Counted from the first letter of the stretch, positions 1 through 12,371 are shown. The stretch is 64,000 bases of DNA from Eublepharis macularius (GCF_028583425.1 NC_072790.1:160078397-160142396), one strand, 5' to 3'. Translations and numbers: made by a program. The notes: generated from the letters alone by a model not told the origin.

Positions 1-167
1 GCATCTGCCATGTTGTCCTTAGGCTGTAATCCAAGAATAGAGTCCTTGAAGTAAACATTGAATAAAATGGGACTTACTCCCAAGTAGATCTACTTAGGAT
101 TGTTCCCTTAATGTGTGAATGCTGTAATCAATAATATGAGTGAGACAGACTCAAGACCAAACCAATT

Positions 168-1945
168 AAGATCATTGAGGAGAAATATTTGGATGGCATG
201 CATACCTATGGCATGACAAAGTAAAGGTCAACTCGATGTTCCTGCACCATTTTGTACGGAGAAGTCTATACACAATCTGGAAGAAGTACAGAATTTATCT
301 ACAAGAAGGAACTCCTTGGTGGGTGGTTCCATATGAGGTGATAGACCCGAGAGCTGTTGATAACGAAAGACAATGTTTGACTTATAAAGAAATAACTAAA
401 ATAGAAGCATCTAAACTTAGAATAAAGACGCAAGAGGAACTATCACCGAATTACGACTGGTTCCAGTATAGACAGATCAGAGATTTGTATAACTCGGACT
501 CTGTAAAGGGAGGTATACGAATAGAGAATTCGGAACTAGAGCAGACCCTTCTTAAAGAGGACAAGAAAAGAATATCCAAGGTATACCAAGTACTGTTGAA
601 ATGGTATACTGAGGATGAGACAGTTAAAACACAAATGGTGAAATGGGCTATAAATTTTAACGAAGAGATAACAATGGAGGCATGGGAATACTTGTGGAAG
701 ACTACAATGAAGACAACGACATGTACAAATATTAAAGAGAATATCTATAAAATGATTTATCGTTGGTACATGACACCAAAGAAGATTGCGCTAGGGAATT
801 TGAACACTTCTAATAAATGCTGGAAATGTAGGAAGCATGAGGGCTCCCTCTATCATATGTGGTGGTCGTGTGAGGTAGCTAGGCAGTACTGGGGGGAAAT
901 AATAAGAGAAATGAGTGAAATTTTACAATTTCAAATTAATAAGAACCCAGAACTCCTGCTACTAAACTTGGGAATGGAGGGAATTCCAGCCCATCATAGG
1001 ACGTTGATATTTTATATGACAGCAGCAGCTAGACTTTTGTATGCGCAAAAATGGAAAGTACAAGAAGTGCCAACTATTGAAGATTGGACCTACAAATTGC
1101 TGTACATGGCAGAAATGGACAAGATGACAAGAAAACTGAGAAATCTGGACTCAGGGCAGTTTAACACAGATTGGGAGAAGCTGAAACAATATCTGGAGAA
1201 GAAATGGGAGGTGGGAGGAAAACTGTGGCAGTTTGAGAACTACTGAAGTATAATAAAATGTAGAGGGGGGTGACTTTACCGGGGGGGGGAAGAGATAAAT
1301 GTGAATTTATAAGCAGTTAGATTAACAGATTGATATATATATAGATATATATTGGTTAATAAATAGAATATTGATAGAAAATAATTAAGGATAAGGATTA
1401 AATATACGGATTGAATAATCAACAATATTTTCTTTCTTTGATAAGATTTGTATAATGCACCAAACTGAATGTATAGACGAGTCAAATTGATAGACTATGT
1501 GACGAGAGTTATATAGAATTACCATAAAAAGATAGAATGAGTAATACATAGAGAATAAGTCAAATTGTTTGATTTAAATGTGTAAGATTTTTATGGTTTA
1601 TGATATATAGGTTTATGATATATAGAAATATTCAAAATTGGAAAATGGGATAAATTGTTTATCCAAGATGGAAACAAAGACTTACAGTTTGGGTATACAA
1701 TAAGAAAAGTAGTTAAGGATGTACTGCTTAGTATAATGGAGAATATGTATTTGTTTTAGATAGAGAAATTTAATAGAAGTAAGGGAAAAGGGACAAAGGG
1801 TTGGAAAACTGTTGGAAGTCAACAAAAGGGGGGGAAAGGGAGGGGGTTAGAAATGAAAAATTTGGGGAAAATTGAATGTAAATGTAAAAATAACGGATTC
1901 TAACCCAATAAAAATTTTTTCAAAAAAAAAAAGATCATTGAGGAG
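168..1945 (+). mobile_element. 5'-truncated L1 LINE with perfect 15-bp target duplication
   Basis: The insert runs from about 183 to 1930 and is bracketed by the same 15 bases, AAGATCATTGAGGAG, at 168-182 and 1931-1945. It holds the C-terminal part of L1 ORF2 (open to 1246), a purine-rich 3' UTR, an AATAAA near 1911 and an A-run ending at 1930. The ORF2 part carries the Cys/His knuckle CWKCRKHEGSLYHMWWSC. The 5' end is cut off inside ORF2, as is usual when target-primed reverse transcription stops early. The exact duplication and the undamaged frame mean the insertion is young. Confidence 0.9.
191..1246 (+). CDS. L1 ORF2 protein, C-terminal fragment
   Basis: This is an open frame of about 350 codons; its first ATG is at 236, but the frame stays open from the 5' truncation point. 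It is the region downstream of reverse transcriptase in L1 ORF2 and ends with the cysteine-rich motif (about residues 197-214 counted from the ATG at 236), which in the family is needed for retrotransposition. The endonuclease and reverse transcriptase are missing, so it cannot act alone. Frame and codons are undamaged. It was recognised by motif and by similarity in style to the L1 ORF2 on the minus strand at 57-60 kb, which lacks exactly this C-terminal part. Confidence 0.8.
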   Translation, partial: GWHAYLWHDKVKVNSMFLHHFVRRSLYTIWKKYRIYLQEGTPWWVVPYEVIDPRAVDNERQCLTYKEITKIEASKLRIKTQEELSPNYDWFQYRQIRDLYNSDSVKGGIRIENSELEQTLLKEDKKRISKVYQVLLKWYTEDETVKTQMVKWAINFNEEITMEAWEYLWKTTMKTTTCTNIKENIYKMIYRWYMTPKKIALGNLNTSNKCWKCRKHEGSLYHMWWSCEVARQYWGEIIREMSEILQFQINKNPELLLLNLGMEGIPAHHRTLIFYMTAAARLLYAQKWKVQEVPTIEDWTYKLLYMAEMDKMTRKLRNLDSGQFNTDWEKLKQYLEKKWEVGGKLWQFENY

Positions 1946-3531
1946 GATCTGTTATCTTTCAACTGTTATTTTAGGTGAATTGATGGTGGCGATGAGATTT
2001 TACTATCCCCTCCCCTGTACCATTCATTTCCTTGATAAAAATCACACCTAGCTGTTAAAGAGCCCTTATAAGGAAAAGACAGGCTACCTGTTTTAGTTAA
2101 TTAAACTGAACTACATGTGACAAGGAGGATCCACCTATTCATATGTAAAGAAAATGGGTGGGATCTATTTTTAAACAAAAACACACCAAACTAAACTCGT
2201 ATTTATTATGATTTATTATTTGTGCCTGTTCTGCAATGCTGTTTTCTTGCATGTTCTAATGTCAACCTATGTCAGTTCTCTGACTTTTACAATGCGATCC
2301 TAAACCAGTGTCACACCCTTCTAAGCCCATTGATCTCAATAGGATTCAAAAGGTATAACACTGCTTAGGAGTACATTGTTAGTTACTTATGGGAGGGCAT
2401 TCTCCTATAAATCTGGAAATTAGCATGGAGGATCTCTTGGAGGAATTGTGTGGGAGGAGAGTTATAAATAGAAAGGTGCTGCCTATTGAAACTAAACAAG
2501 GATGCCCCTGAGTGTATTTGTACTCCAAATATTCTAGGCTGGAGCCTGGCAATGAAAATAGATTCTAGAGACAAACCCTGGTAAACCCAAATCTACCTCT
2601 TTGATTTGGAAGCCAAGCCTCACTAATCCTAGATGCATAGTACCTGCTGTGGATGACTGAATATGCAGAGATACTGAATGGAAAGCATAAATGATGCAGA
2701 CACTGTAGAAAGTGATTTCCATGTTTCACAGCTTCACTTTGTGTTTGGTGGGTGACATTTTTTTCATGACATACCTATTTGTTCTTGAACTTTCCACTAG
2801 TCATATGGAAAGCTCACATCTCAGGGCCTGATAGTAAGCCAGGAAACAGGTTTTGAATCTGGGCTACAGCAAAGCTTAACAAGCTGGCCTGTAAAATGCT
2901 ATCCTATATTCCAGGGTATCCTAAAAGAATCTATGCAAGAAACATATTTTTCTTTACTGGAAAATTCTAGAGATGCGTTAATACTATACGTCATGAGTTT
3001 TATAGTCCTAGCATAACACCAGAAGATACCATCATATTACCACATGTGCCCCTTTAAAGATTGGATTAGAAAGGAGAATTTTTAAAAAGTGTCTATGCAG
3101 TCTTAGAAAGCACCAGTGAATAACCTGGGATCTACTGCTGAGTAATCAACTCATGAAAGTTAATATAGTATAGGGAATAGAAGCTTAGAATGAATGTTCA
3201 TGCTAGGTAAGTGAGCTTCATATTCAGATTGTAGAAGAGGGACATACATAGAACACCCTTCGGTTCTCTTTCTACGTAACTGAGGTTTTTTTCCCCTCAA
3301 GCATTCCATTTGCTTGCAACACCCAGAGATTTAACTGAATATTAGAGTTACATGAACATCTGTGAAAAATGTAACAAATTAATAGGTGTTGTCTTTTTTT
3401 CTTGGAGGAAAATGTGAAAAGTAGTAAACTTCTCTGTGTGCTAGAAAGGTCTGCAAGACTACTGTAATGGCAGAATCATATGAAAAACAGGATTAGTTTA
3501 CACATCACTACATGTTCTCTGCAATATAGGT
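1946..3531. other. Intergenic DNA, one palindromic MITE, otherwise nothing recognised
   Basis: AT-rich sequence without a supported gene. The only structured item is the 91-bp palindrome at 2289-2379. Short open frames here have no recognisable domain and no splice context. Confidence 0.6.
2289..2379. repeat. Palindromic MITE (about 91 bp)
   Basis: The two halves are inverted copies: one begins ACAATGCGATCCTAAACCAG and the other ends CTGCTTAGGAGTACATTGT. The same family, with the same ends, occurs at 34510-35502, where a hAT has inserted into its middle. The copy is diverged and therefore old. No coding capacity. Confidence 0.65.
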
Positions 3532-4321
3532 CAGTGGTTCTCACTTTTTGAAGGAGACTCTGCTTTTCAGGGCCCACTTGCAAAGTATCTACATACTATT
3601 TTACCCTTACCCAACATAAAACAGGACTCTCTTATCAGTTAACATTGATCAAGTTTATATTTTGTCAGATTTAGTATTTATAAATACGCAACATTACTAT
3701 ATTTCATGGCCACTTAATACACCATTGGGAGAAACCCCAAATCTGCAATGGAGCCTCCCATTTCTGGCCTAGTGACAAATTTACATGAGATTTACATCCT
3801 ACTTTTGGTCCTGATTAGAGGTGGGCACGAACCAAAATACAAACCATTGCCAATTGACTTGCATTGGCTCCATTGAAATACATTGCAGCACCAAAAAGCT
3901 GCCATGAAAATGTGGGATGGAGTTACAGAATCGTCCTCTGAAGAGGAAGTTACAGAATTTTCTTCTCCATCCCACGTTTTCATGGCAACTTTTTGGTGCT
4001 GCAGTGTATTTCAATGGAGCCAATGCAAGTCAATTGGCAATGGAATTTTCCTGTGGGCAGCTGCTTTGGGGGTGTATAACTCGGACATCCGAAATCCAAT
4101 CTTCGCCAAACTTGGAGGGTGGCTGGAGGACAGCCAGCTGAAGACTCCCTGTGAGACTGGCATTTCTGACTGTCAAGGGGGCCATTCTACGCCCCCAGAA
4201 GTGACAAACCATGAAACAAACTGGTTCGCGAACCAGGGCAAGTTCGTGAAAGTTCATGGTTCGTGGCATTTTCCTGGTTCGTGTCCATCTCTCGTCTTGA
4301 TTTACAGTTTGAGAGCTACTG
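3532..4321. mobile_element. Possible Charlie-type hAT relic, itself carrying a second element
   Basis: The left end CAGTGGTTCTCAC and the right end GTTTGAGAGCTACTG fit inverted ends of Charlie-type hAT transposons. The 8-bp flanks do not match, so the copy would be old or the pairing is chance. The element at 3817-4294 sits inside it. Confidence 0.4.
3809..4302. mobile_element. Non-autonomous hAT-like element with internal hairpin
   Basis: Inverted ends AGAGGTGGGCACGAACC (from 3817) and GGTTCGTGTCCATCTCT (to 4292), with near-matching 8-bp flanks TCCTGATT (3809-3816) and TCTTGATT (4295-4302), fit a hAT insertion. Inside, 3844-3925 and 3967-4052 are inverted copies of about 80 bases, giving a long stem around a 40-base loop. 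No transposase frame is present; short open frames across the stem are by-products of the inverted repeat. Confidence 0.65.
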
Positions 4322-6389
4322 GGACAGAGAGTTTGGCATGCCATTATTTTGAAGGGTAAAGTCTCCTAGCTAAGCCTCAGTGAAATGATTGGGAATTGTA
4401 TAGAAGCCCAGTCCTGTAGGCTGTATTTGCATACTTTAGCTTTCCATAAAGGCAGTAGTTACAGAGTTCTAAAGCAAAGTGATAATGGATATTGTTTTAA
4501 TGCGGGGTATATCTTTCAATGTTATGTAGTATAATATAGGCATAACAGTACAAATATTTAAATAACATTTAATACTCTCCAATAGTTTGTTTTTTTAGAT
4601 CTACTGTTTGATAAATTAATCAATATCTTATGTGATTAATTAGAATTCAGAGTAAGTTGAATACTTGTTAGAGCTATTTTGGATGTAGTGCTATTGTTAT
4701 TAAAGATGGACACTCCTAAAAATGACCAATCTGCATTTGTTGTAGTTCTCTCATATTTTTTTCCAATATATCCTGAAGTATATATAATTTGCATTTATTT
4801 AAATACAATTAAAGATTATCGATTGAAATATTTTCACCACCAGGTGGCTTTTTTTCTGGAAATCCAAAATCATATTTAATAATTAATTTTAATAATCTTT
4901 TAAATTATATTAGTCAAGCATGGAGTTTGACTGAAGTACCTTACCTGGAGAACCCAGTTCTGTTCCTTCTCCAATACTGTGGTCAGGCTTGTTGCCTCAT
5001 ACTGGCTGGCACCTCTGAAATCCCCAAAAAGGGATCCCCCTAATATTGGCTATTCTGCCCATGCGAGCAGTGTGTCCTCAGATTCCTCAGTAGGTGTTGG
5101 TCACCTTCCCACTCTGAGGGGCCAAGCATCCTTGGTAGGCAAGTCAGAAGAGGGCACTGAGGGGCCTTTAAGGCCAATGCATTTACTCCTGAGAAGCAGT
5201 CTGGGATACACATGGACAGAGGAGGTGGAAGAGCTTAAAACCTCAAAGAAAAAGACAGGAATAGTCAGAGAAGGAATCTGATACTTGCAGGAGTTGCGCT
5301 AGTGGAGATGGCAGCTGTTAACAAACTGGTCTACACCTAGCATGTTTCTTGGCTAAACTTTGATTCAGCTTTATCACCCTAGTCAGGCCACAAAAGAAAC
5401 CTCTGGGAAACTTAATGAAACTTGGAGCTAGCTGTTCCCAAAAAGATGAGCTTAGAGATGGTGCTTGCAAACCCCAGGTGTGAGTGAGATCATCAAGGAT
5501 GGAGGCCAGAGTGGAGGTTGGTCCTCTGCATTCCATTGCATTAGAACTCTGGTGGCCATGTTGCAGGAGACATAATGGGATTTTGGATTAGCATTTAGAT
5601 CTTAGCCTTCTTACCTTTAGCCATTGTACTCTTGGACCACCATCCAAGATTGTTGGCCCTGGAGTTCTGTTTGGACTTTGTGGTATGATCTGACAACTTC
5701 TAGATTATTAGGCAGCAGAAACCAGCTAAGTATCTTAGGTTCTAGTTAAATAGATTTTTTTCCTTTCCTGTCTTGCACAATTTCAATATATGATCTTTTT
5801 CACAATTCTTATTAAAATATTTATTATACTCTTGTGTAGTATTACTGGGTTTGGGGGCATCAGTCTAAATCCAGTGTCCTCCTGGCCTAGTTGGTCTAGC
5901 TACCAATTTACTGTTTTTGTGGGACGCAATCTGCTGCTGGTCTGCCTCACAAGGCTGATTTGTTTAACACCCAGTATGGCTAAATTCCTTGGTCTCTGAG
6001 CTTAGGTTTAGCTAGAGGAAACTGGTGAGTGTTCTAACCTGGGGTGCAAGGGTTCTTGTCCCCCCCGACTTGTGTTTTGTTTTTTTAAGGCTCCCCCTCC
6101 ACTGGCCCATGGGACCTGGGGTCGGTGACACCATCCACCTCTCAGCAGATGTCTTGATCTGGATGGCAATACAAAAGCAGACCCATGTGCAAGAGCAACA
6201 ATTCTTGTAACTAATAGCAGAGCAACAAAAATAGTGGACGTGCAATTAGGCCCCAGTGTTGGGACTTTGGCTGGCACTGTAGCACATGGCATGGCAGACA
6301 TATGGATTGCCAATATAGGACTAGAGGATGATCAATTGCAACTTGTACAGTAGTCATTTTATATAGTCTATAGATTGCTGCCTATTATG
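4322..6389. other. Intergenic DNA, nothing recognised
   Basis: No gene, RNA or repeat family could be supported. The block around 4980-6330 is less AT-rich than its surroundings and may be an old unclassified repeat, but no ends or domains are visible. Confidence 0.5.
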
Positions 6390-6700
6390 TGGGAGCATAT
6401 TACTCCCATCTTTAAACAGCTTTAGAGGTTGCCCATATGCTTCTGTATCCCATTCAGAACACTTAAAATTATCCTTCAAAGCCCTTTGTGTCTTGTGACT
6501 TGCCTAGTTGAGGGACTACCTCTTCCAGTATGAAAGAAGCCCTTTCTATCTGTAGAAACGTTCTCCAGATCTATTTGCTTAGTCACCACCAGGATCTGTT
6601 TCTTTTTAGGAACAACCTTCCAGGAGAAGCAAGGAAAGCTCCTACTCTGCTTTCATTTCACAGACAGTGAAGACCATCTTATTTAGGTAAGCTTTGACAG
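6390..6700 (+). mobile_element. Old L2/CR1-clade LINE remnant
   Basis: The decayed frame reads like the post-reverse-transcriptase part of L2-type ORFs (pattern HITPI..QL..LP....F..LK). It is broken by several stops and has no clear ends. Confidence 0.5.
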
Positions 6701-7251
6701 ATATTAAAGACGTTGGTGGTAAGCTATACTGTGGAGGATATTAGGGCTTTTTACTGGTGTTACTTTTGTGTAACTTCATTATACTGGTTTTAATGTGTTT
6801 ATATAGCAGCTTTGGCTAATGATACAAGCCTCCATGAGTAGTGACAAAGGTAGGATAAAATTATTTTGAGAAATTACTTTTTAATTTTACTAGAAGTCCA
6901 CCAATAAACTTGTATTTGTTTAATGGAGTTTACGGGTCACTGCCATAATCACATGGCAGAAATATTTCTAAATATTTACTGAATGTGTTTTTCCAAATAC
7001 GTAGTAAGGAAATTTGCAGTAAACTACCTGAAAATAATCTGAAATATCATGGCGACCAATGTTTACACTTAGTGGGGTGAGTCTACTTCATTGATGTCAG
7101 AGCCTGGCCATGTATATATCATATGAGGACAAGATTAGTCACTTCTCAGTCATTTTGGACTTGACTATTTTCCCTGTGATGCAGTATTTTTTTTTACCAT
7201 GGTGAAACATTATTGAAAAACTTAAAAGTCTCTCAAAAGAAATTTCAAGAC

Positions 7252-7325
7252 TTTATTCTGAAGGCCTTTCCTCCTCAAAAGCTAGTTTAAAATAAGTGAA
7301 CACATAAAATGTAAGATACTTTATT
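7252..7325 (-). promoter_or_regulatory. Candidate DPY30 polyadenylation signals
   Basis: Two TTTATT words on the plus strand (7252-7257 and 7320-7325) read AATAAA on the minus strand, 130-200 bases after the DPY30 stop codon. Either would give a short 3' UTR, as is usual for this gene. Which one is used cannot be told from sequence. Confidence 0.45.
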
Positions 7326-7450
7326 AAATAATTGCGAAGAAGTAGCATGAGAATGAAATTTTTGGCTTTGTAGAATTTATACATCAGACAATGATTCATG
7401 ATTATTTAAGCATATACATTGAGTAATCAAGTGGTCTTCTTCAAAAGGAA

Positions 7451-7523
7451 TTAATTTCGGTCCTCAAACTGTGCCTTATTTTTTAACAGATACGTTGCTA
7501 GGAACTCAATAGGATTTGGTGGC
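7451..7523 (-). CDS. DPY30: DPY30 coding exon 4 (last)
   Basis: Encodes [20 protein letters not shown] then DRN and TAA. The acceptor CAG precedes 7523; the first base completes the Arg codon split with the previous exon. It holds the second helix of the dimerisation domain. Confidence 0.95.
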
Positions 7524-10500
7524 CTGAGAGGGGGGGAAAAGGAAAACATATGTATTACTTGAATAACTTTAACTTAAATACTTTCATTCCAAAAATATAA
7601 CATACAATAAAGCCAAAAAAAGAGTACTTTTACATTATTAAGTAATATTCTTTCACTTTTGTTCCCAATAGTCAGTAAGAGGAAGACAAGTTTTTACTAA
7701 GTTCTTGGTTCTTTGCCTTCCACCTACTAGCTAAACAATTTCACTTAATTTAGCTGGTTATAATGTTTGACTGACTCTCTATTCACATGCATTTTGGGGG
7801 CACCTCTAATTTTAACATTAAGTATCAGGAATACTGTGTCTAGTAGATTTGTAAAAAAATCTTTTATTATTCAAGATCATCAGACATTTTAAAACATATG
7901 ATAGCTGGCAATTAATATATGAAGAAAACACCCAGGGCCTAAGCAGGAAAAGATACATCAGAGCTGAAATTTTGATTTCATATACCATATGTTTGCTTGC
8001 CTGTTCTTCAGTAGCTTGCTAGTGCTATATGAGGAGGAAGAGGAATGTTTTCTTCTAATTTAATCTTTTTTTCAGACTACATTGTACAACTACAAGGTAT
8101 GGTAGATTTTTAGTGGTTCATTTAATCTGCTCTTCTATGTTAAATTCATGAGAAGTAATTCATTTGTTTAGCCAAATTATTCCAATCTGTAGAACAAATT
8201 CATTTTACAACCAAAACAGAAAGTGCTATGATTTACTAAGAGGCATGCTGTGCTCACTATACTCCTCTCCTGCTTTGGGAGAGAAAGGAAAAGAGAAGAA
8301 ATTGCTTTCTGTTTATTCATGTTTGTAGACAAGGAGGAAGAGATTGCTTGTTTGTAGTGGTTGCATACAGTTATCTCCCATCCCTCCTCCCTTTCTGTGG
8401 AGTGCAGCTGAAAATATAAGGGTCTGGAAGGCTTCAAATAATTCCCTGCAACTCCTAGGTGAACTGTAATTTCTTCACACATTGAATTTCTAGACATGGT
8501 TAAATCCCAGTTTGGAATCCAGGCTTATAGGGAAGATGTGTGTCTGTTATGGGCCATCAAGTCGTCTCCGACCCATGACAACCCTGTGAAGGAAAGACCT
8601 CCAAAACATCCTATCATTAACAGACTTGCTCAGATCTTGCAAACTGGAGGACGTCACTTCTTTTATTGAGTCAAGTCATCTCGTTTTAGGTCTTCCTCTT
8701 TTCCTACTACCTTCTACTTTTCCTAGCATTATTGACTTTTCCAGGGAATCATGTCTTCTCATAATATGACCAAAGTACGATAGCCTACGTTTTGTCATTT
8801 TAGCTTCTATGGAGAATTCAGGCTTGCTTTGATCTAGTACCAATTTATTTGTCTTTTTGGCTGTTCATGGTATCTGCAGAACTCTCCTCCAGCACCACAT
8901 TTCAAATGAATCAATTTTCCTCCTGTCAACTTTCTTCACTCTCCAACTTTCACATCCATACATCATAATGGGGAATACCATTGTTTAGATTATCTTGATC
9001 TTGGTTCCCAGAGAGACATCTTTATCTTTAAGGATCTTATCTAGCTTCCTCACAGCTGCTCTTCCAAGTCTCAATCACCTTCTGATTTCCTCATTGCAGT
9101 CTCCCTGTTGGTTCATGATTGAGCCAAGGAATAGAAAAACTTGGACAATTTCAATTTCATCATTAACTTTAAAATTCCGCAATTCCTCAGTAGTCATTAC
9201 TTTTGTCTTCTAGATGTTCAGATGTAATCCTGCTTTGGCACTTTCTCATTTAACCTTCATCAGTAGTTTGAAGTCTTCACTATTTTCTAACAGTAACGTG
9301 GTGTCATCTGCATATCTCAAATTGTTAATTTTCCTTCCATCAGTTCTTACTCCAGCTTCTTCTAGATCTAATCCAGCTTTCCTTATGATATGCTCTGCAT
9401 AGAGGTTGAACAGGTAGGGAGATATTATGCATCCTTGGCTGACATCTTTGCCAACTGTATACCATTCTGTTTCCCCATATTCTGTCCTAACAGTAGCCTC
9501 ATGTCCAGAGTACTGGTTGTGCATCAAAACATTCAGATACTGTGGCACCCTCATTTCTTTTAACACTATCCATAGTTTTTCATGGGAAGATACAAACTCA
9601 AATATGTCCTGCTGCCTACATTCGCTATCTAACTGTACATTAGGTGTCTAACTGTAGCTTGACTGAAACCTTCCTGAACCAAGAAGCTTTAATCACATTC
9701 TATAAAAAAGGGTGTGCATGACCAGGCAAATAAGCTATGTTCACATCTGTCATAGACAAACCTATCTGTGACTTCTGAACGCAGCCATTATCTTGGGCTT
9801 CTTTTCCTATAGAATTTTCTTGGTAAAGAGGGAGACACAGGTCTGGTAGCAGCTCACTTGTCACAAAAGAAGAGCAAGGAGAATAACTCATGGACATATT
9901 TTGCACTGTCAAATTGGATTGCATTCTGTTTATGATTAAGTCAGTCTTGATTTTGATCCCTGTTATTATAGCTTTTTTAAAACCTTTTCTTTTCAATGCC
10001 AATGTTACTAATTTGTAGACCAAAACTGGATAATCAGCTTTTACAGCATGGTATCCATGGTGCTTTTCAAATTAAAGGTCACCAAAAAAAGCAAGCCCAA
10101 GTGCTTCACAGGGAATAAAAAAGCCTCCATGCTGACTTTTTTTTCTGACCAAATTAAAAATGACAAGCCTGCACCACAAGAGTGTTTACATGAATAAAAG
10201 CTCCATTTTAAAAAAGTTTACCTGCACACAGAAATCCAGCATGTCAGAAGAAGAGCTGTGGCCTAACCTTGTCCCCAACATAACAGTTTTAGAAGGAGTT
10301 TTTTGACAAGAGGAACATTTAATCATATGAGTGACACCTAGAGACTGTACTACTGACTGAACTACTGTACATTCCAGATATGTTTTCCACTGCAGGTAGT
10401 GTACAAGGAGTAATTGTGTAGGTAAAAGAAAAACAATCCTAAGAAAAATGCTTATGCACCATACCTCTCTTTTGCAAGCACTGCAAGGCCTTGTAGCAAG

Positions 10501-11425
10501 ATAGGCACAACTGTCTGATCCAGATAGGCACGTGTAGGTAAAGACTGAAGATCCACCTTCTGTTTAGATGTCTTTTCTGCAGCAGCCTTCTCATTTTCTG
10601 CTATCCGCTGAAGAATTTAAACACATGGTGCATGAAGAGAGCAACAGTTGAAAATATGAAGCCATGAATTTCTGAATTAGAATATCCAAAAATAACCAAA
10701 GATCAATGTTTTACTTTATACTCTTCACTCCTTGAATGAAGTCAATGTGCTCTCTTAAAAAGATCATAAAGAACCCTAAGATAAAGTTGCATTTCTCAGA
10801 TAAGGGTGAAAGCTCACATTTTCAAAGTTTTTTTTAATGACTGGCTGTGGCTCCAAAAAAGTATCCCTACATACTGACACGTCATAGCTTGATTTTTAGA
10901 TTTACAGCAAATATTTCTGATGCAATTTAATTAAGCTACTTTGCACTGAAAAGGACATGAAAAGGTACCAAAGCATTCTATGTGGTAATATATATATATG
11001 CTTCTACTGATTTCATATACCAGGATCCACTGAGCAACAAGCTTTGTAAGGCTGAGTCCCATTAAAGCAGGCTCCCCCCACCCCTTAGTTCCACTATTCA
11101 ATCTCTTTTAAAAAAACATACCAAAGATTGTGTGGCTAAACTGGAAACGCTATCACAACCCGTGACACATTCTGAGCCCTCATTCACTCAGAGCTAGAAT
11201 TCACTCGCTTGATTCAAGGTTAAACTCATTAAGTTACATGAAAATCATAATTACCTCTACATTTTCTGTAAGACCATATTCTGCATGAGGATTTTCTGGA
11301 ACCTGTAAAATACCACACTATTATATAATAAAAATAATGAAATTTCTTTTAAAAGAATAGAACAGTAGAAATAAAATTTCAAACATTACCTGTGGCTGAC
11401 TCTCCATGATCTGTTCTGTGTCCAT
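7451..11425 (-). CDS. DPY30: DPY30, COMPASS/MLL complex subunit (complete, 4 coding exons)
   Basis: DPY30 is a small nuclear protein that dimerises through its Dpy-30 helix pair and binds ASH2L, supporting H3K4 methylation by SET1/MLL complexes. Coding exons on the minus strand are 11425-11390, 11302-11255, 10607-10465 and 7523-7451. They join in phase, all with GT-AG borders, to exactly 99 codons, the usual vertebrate length. The divergent N-terminus is about residues 1-45. The conserved helical Dpy-30 domain starts near [20 protein letters not shown] and ends [20 protein letters not shown] before DRN-stop. It is divergent from SPAST, as in human. A non-coding first exon is probably in the CpG block near 13.1 kb. 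Confidence 0.96.
8549..9590 (-). mobile_element. BovB (RTE clade) LINE, 5'-truncated 3' part
   Basis: The minus-strand frame at 9566-9246 has the reverse transcriptase block [16 protein letters not shown] and the catalytic YADDTTLL. The 3' end near 8549 has the CCATCAAGTC tail shared with the Sauria-type SINE at 20165. Frames beyond 9246 are broken. It sits in the last DPY30 intron. The BovB family is known for horizontal transfer into squamates. Confidence 0.85.
9591..10464. other. DPY30 last-intron sequence, nothing recognised
   Basis: No repeat or conserved element recognised. A 107-codon minus-strand open frame at 9700-10023 has no domain and no splice support. Confidence 0.5.
10465..10607 (-). 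CDS. DPY30: DPY30 coding exon 3
   Basis: Encodes [20 protein letters not shown] through GLAVLAKE plus two bases of the next Arg. Acceptor CAG and donor GTATGG are visible. It contains the start of the Dpy-30 domain. Confidence 0.96.
11255..11302 (-). CDS. DPY30: DPY30 coding exon 2
   Basis: 48 bases encoding [16 protein letters not shown], in phase with both neighbours, with acceptor CAG and donor GTAATT. Matches the vertebrate N-terminal region. Confidence 0.94.
11390..11425 (-). CDS. DPY30: DPY30 coding exon 1 (start codon)
   Basis: 36 bases encoding [12 protein letters not shown], followed by donor GTAATG. The start is chosen because it gives the 99-residue family length and aligns with the human N-terminus MEPEQMLEGQTQ. 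Confidence 0.92.
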
Positions 11426-12247
11426 GATATGATGTGTAGAAATTATCAAATATAAAGTACGCTTGGAGGGAAAAAAATTACCAATTACACTGTGATACAT
11501 TTTAAAAGCTTACATGAAATCTATAATTAGTAGTTTTAAATTGTTGTAAAATAATTAATATATTGTTATATTTGGGTCCAAATGTTATCAACACCCAGCT
11601 TACAATTCTTTTTGTACAGATTCATTTTTTCCTGTTGGAGGCATTTTTTACTATACTTTTGCATATTAAATCTTAAATTTGAGTTACTACACTATGAGAT
11701 TGCTGAACAACATCAAGTGGTTTAAACTATTAGAAACTACCATTTTGCTTGAATTAATTGTCAAAATTACCTGGAAAAAGCTTTAAAATTTTTGTGTGGG
11801 AATCAGGTGGTACATGCTGATGAATGACAAGTAACAATATTTTTGACCAACTAGTGTTTCAAGATAGCCTTTAAGTGTATTGCAGTATATAGGATGTATT
11901 AACATGGCTTAATCTGAAGGCAAAGTGACAGAGGCTATGTCATTCTGTTCCACAGTAAATGTAGCTGGCTGGGGAACCAGACAAAACTAAATGTAGTTGC
12001 AGCTGCTATCTCAGATGCCAGAAGCTGAGCCAGGTCCTTTTGGGGGAATGCATCTCAATCCAGATCAGGCATCTTCTCTGTCAAGACAAATCCCTCATCA
12101 TCTATGTTGTCTGGATTATGTTTCAGTTTATTCACCTTAATCTGGTTTATTATCACCCCAAGACAATTATTTGTGATCTTTAATTTGTATTCTGGACTCT
12201 TGCCCAGGTTTACCCAGCACAGGTCTTACTATTATCACACTAGGGTT

Positions 12248-12371
12248 GAGTCCAGTGGAACCTTAGAGACTAACAAGATTTTCAGGGTGCAAGCTTCAGA
12301 TACCGAGGGAGCTCTGACTCCTGAAAGCTCAGCATTAAAATCTTGTTGGTCTCTAAGGTGGTACTGGACAC
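12248..12371. repeat. Palindromic AGTCCAGT-family repeat, copy 1
   Basis: Inverted ends GTCCAGTGGAACCTTAGAGA and its near-complement ending GGTACTGGAC flank a short centre. The same ends recur at 39891-40055 and one half at 13428 and 14085. Confidence 0.6.
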
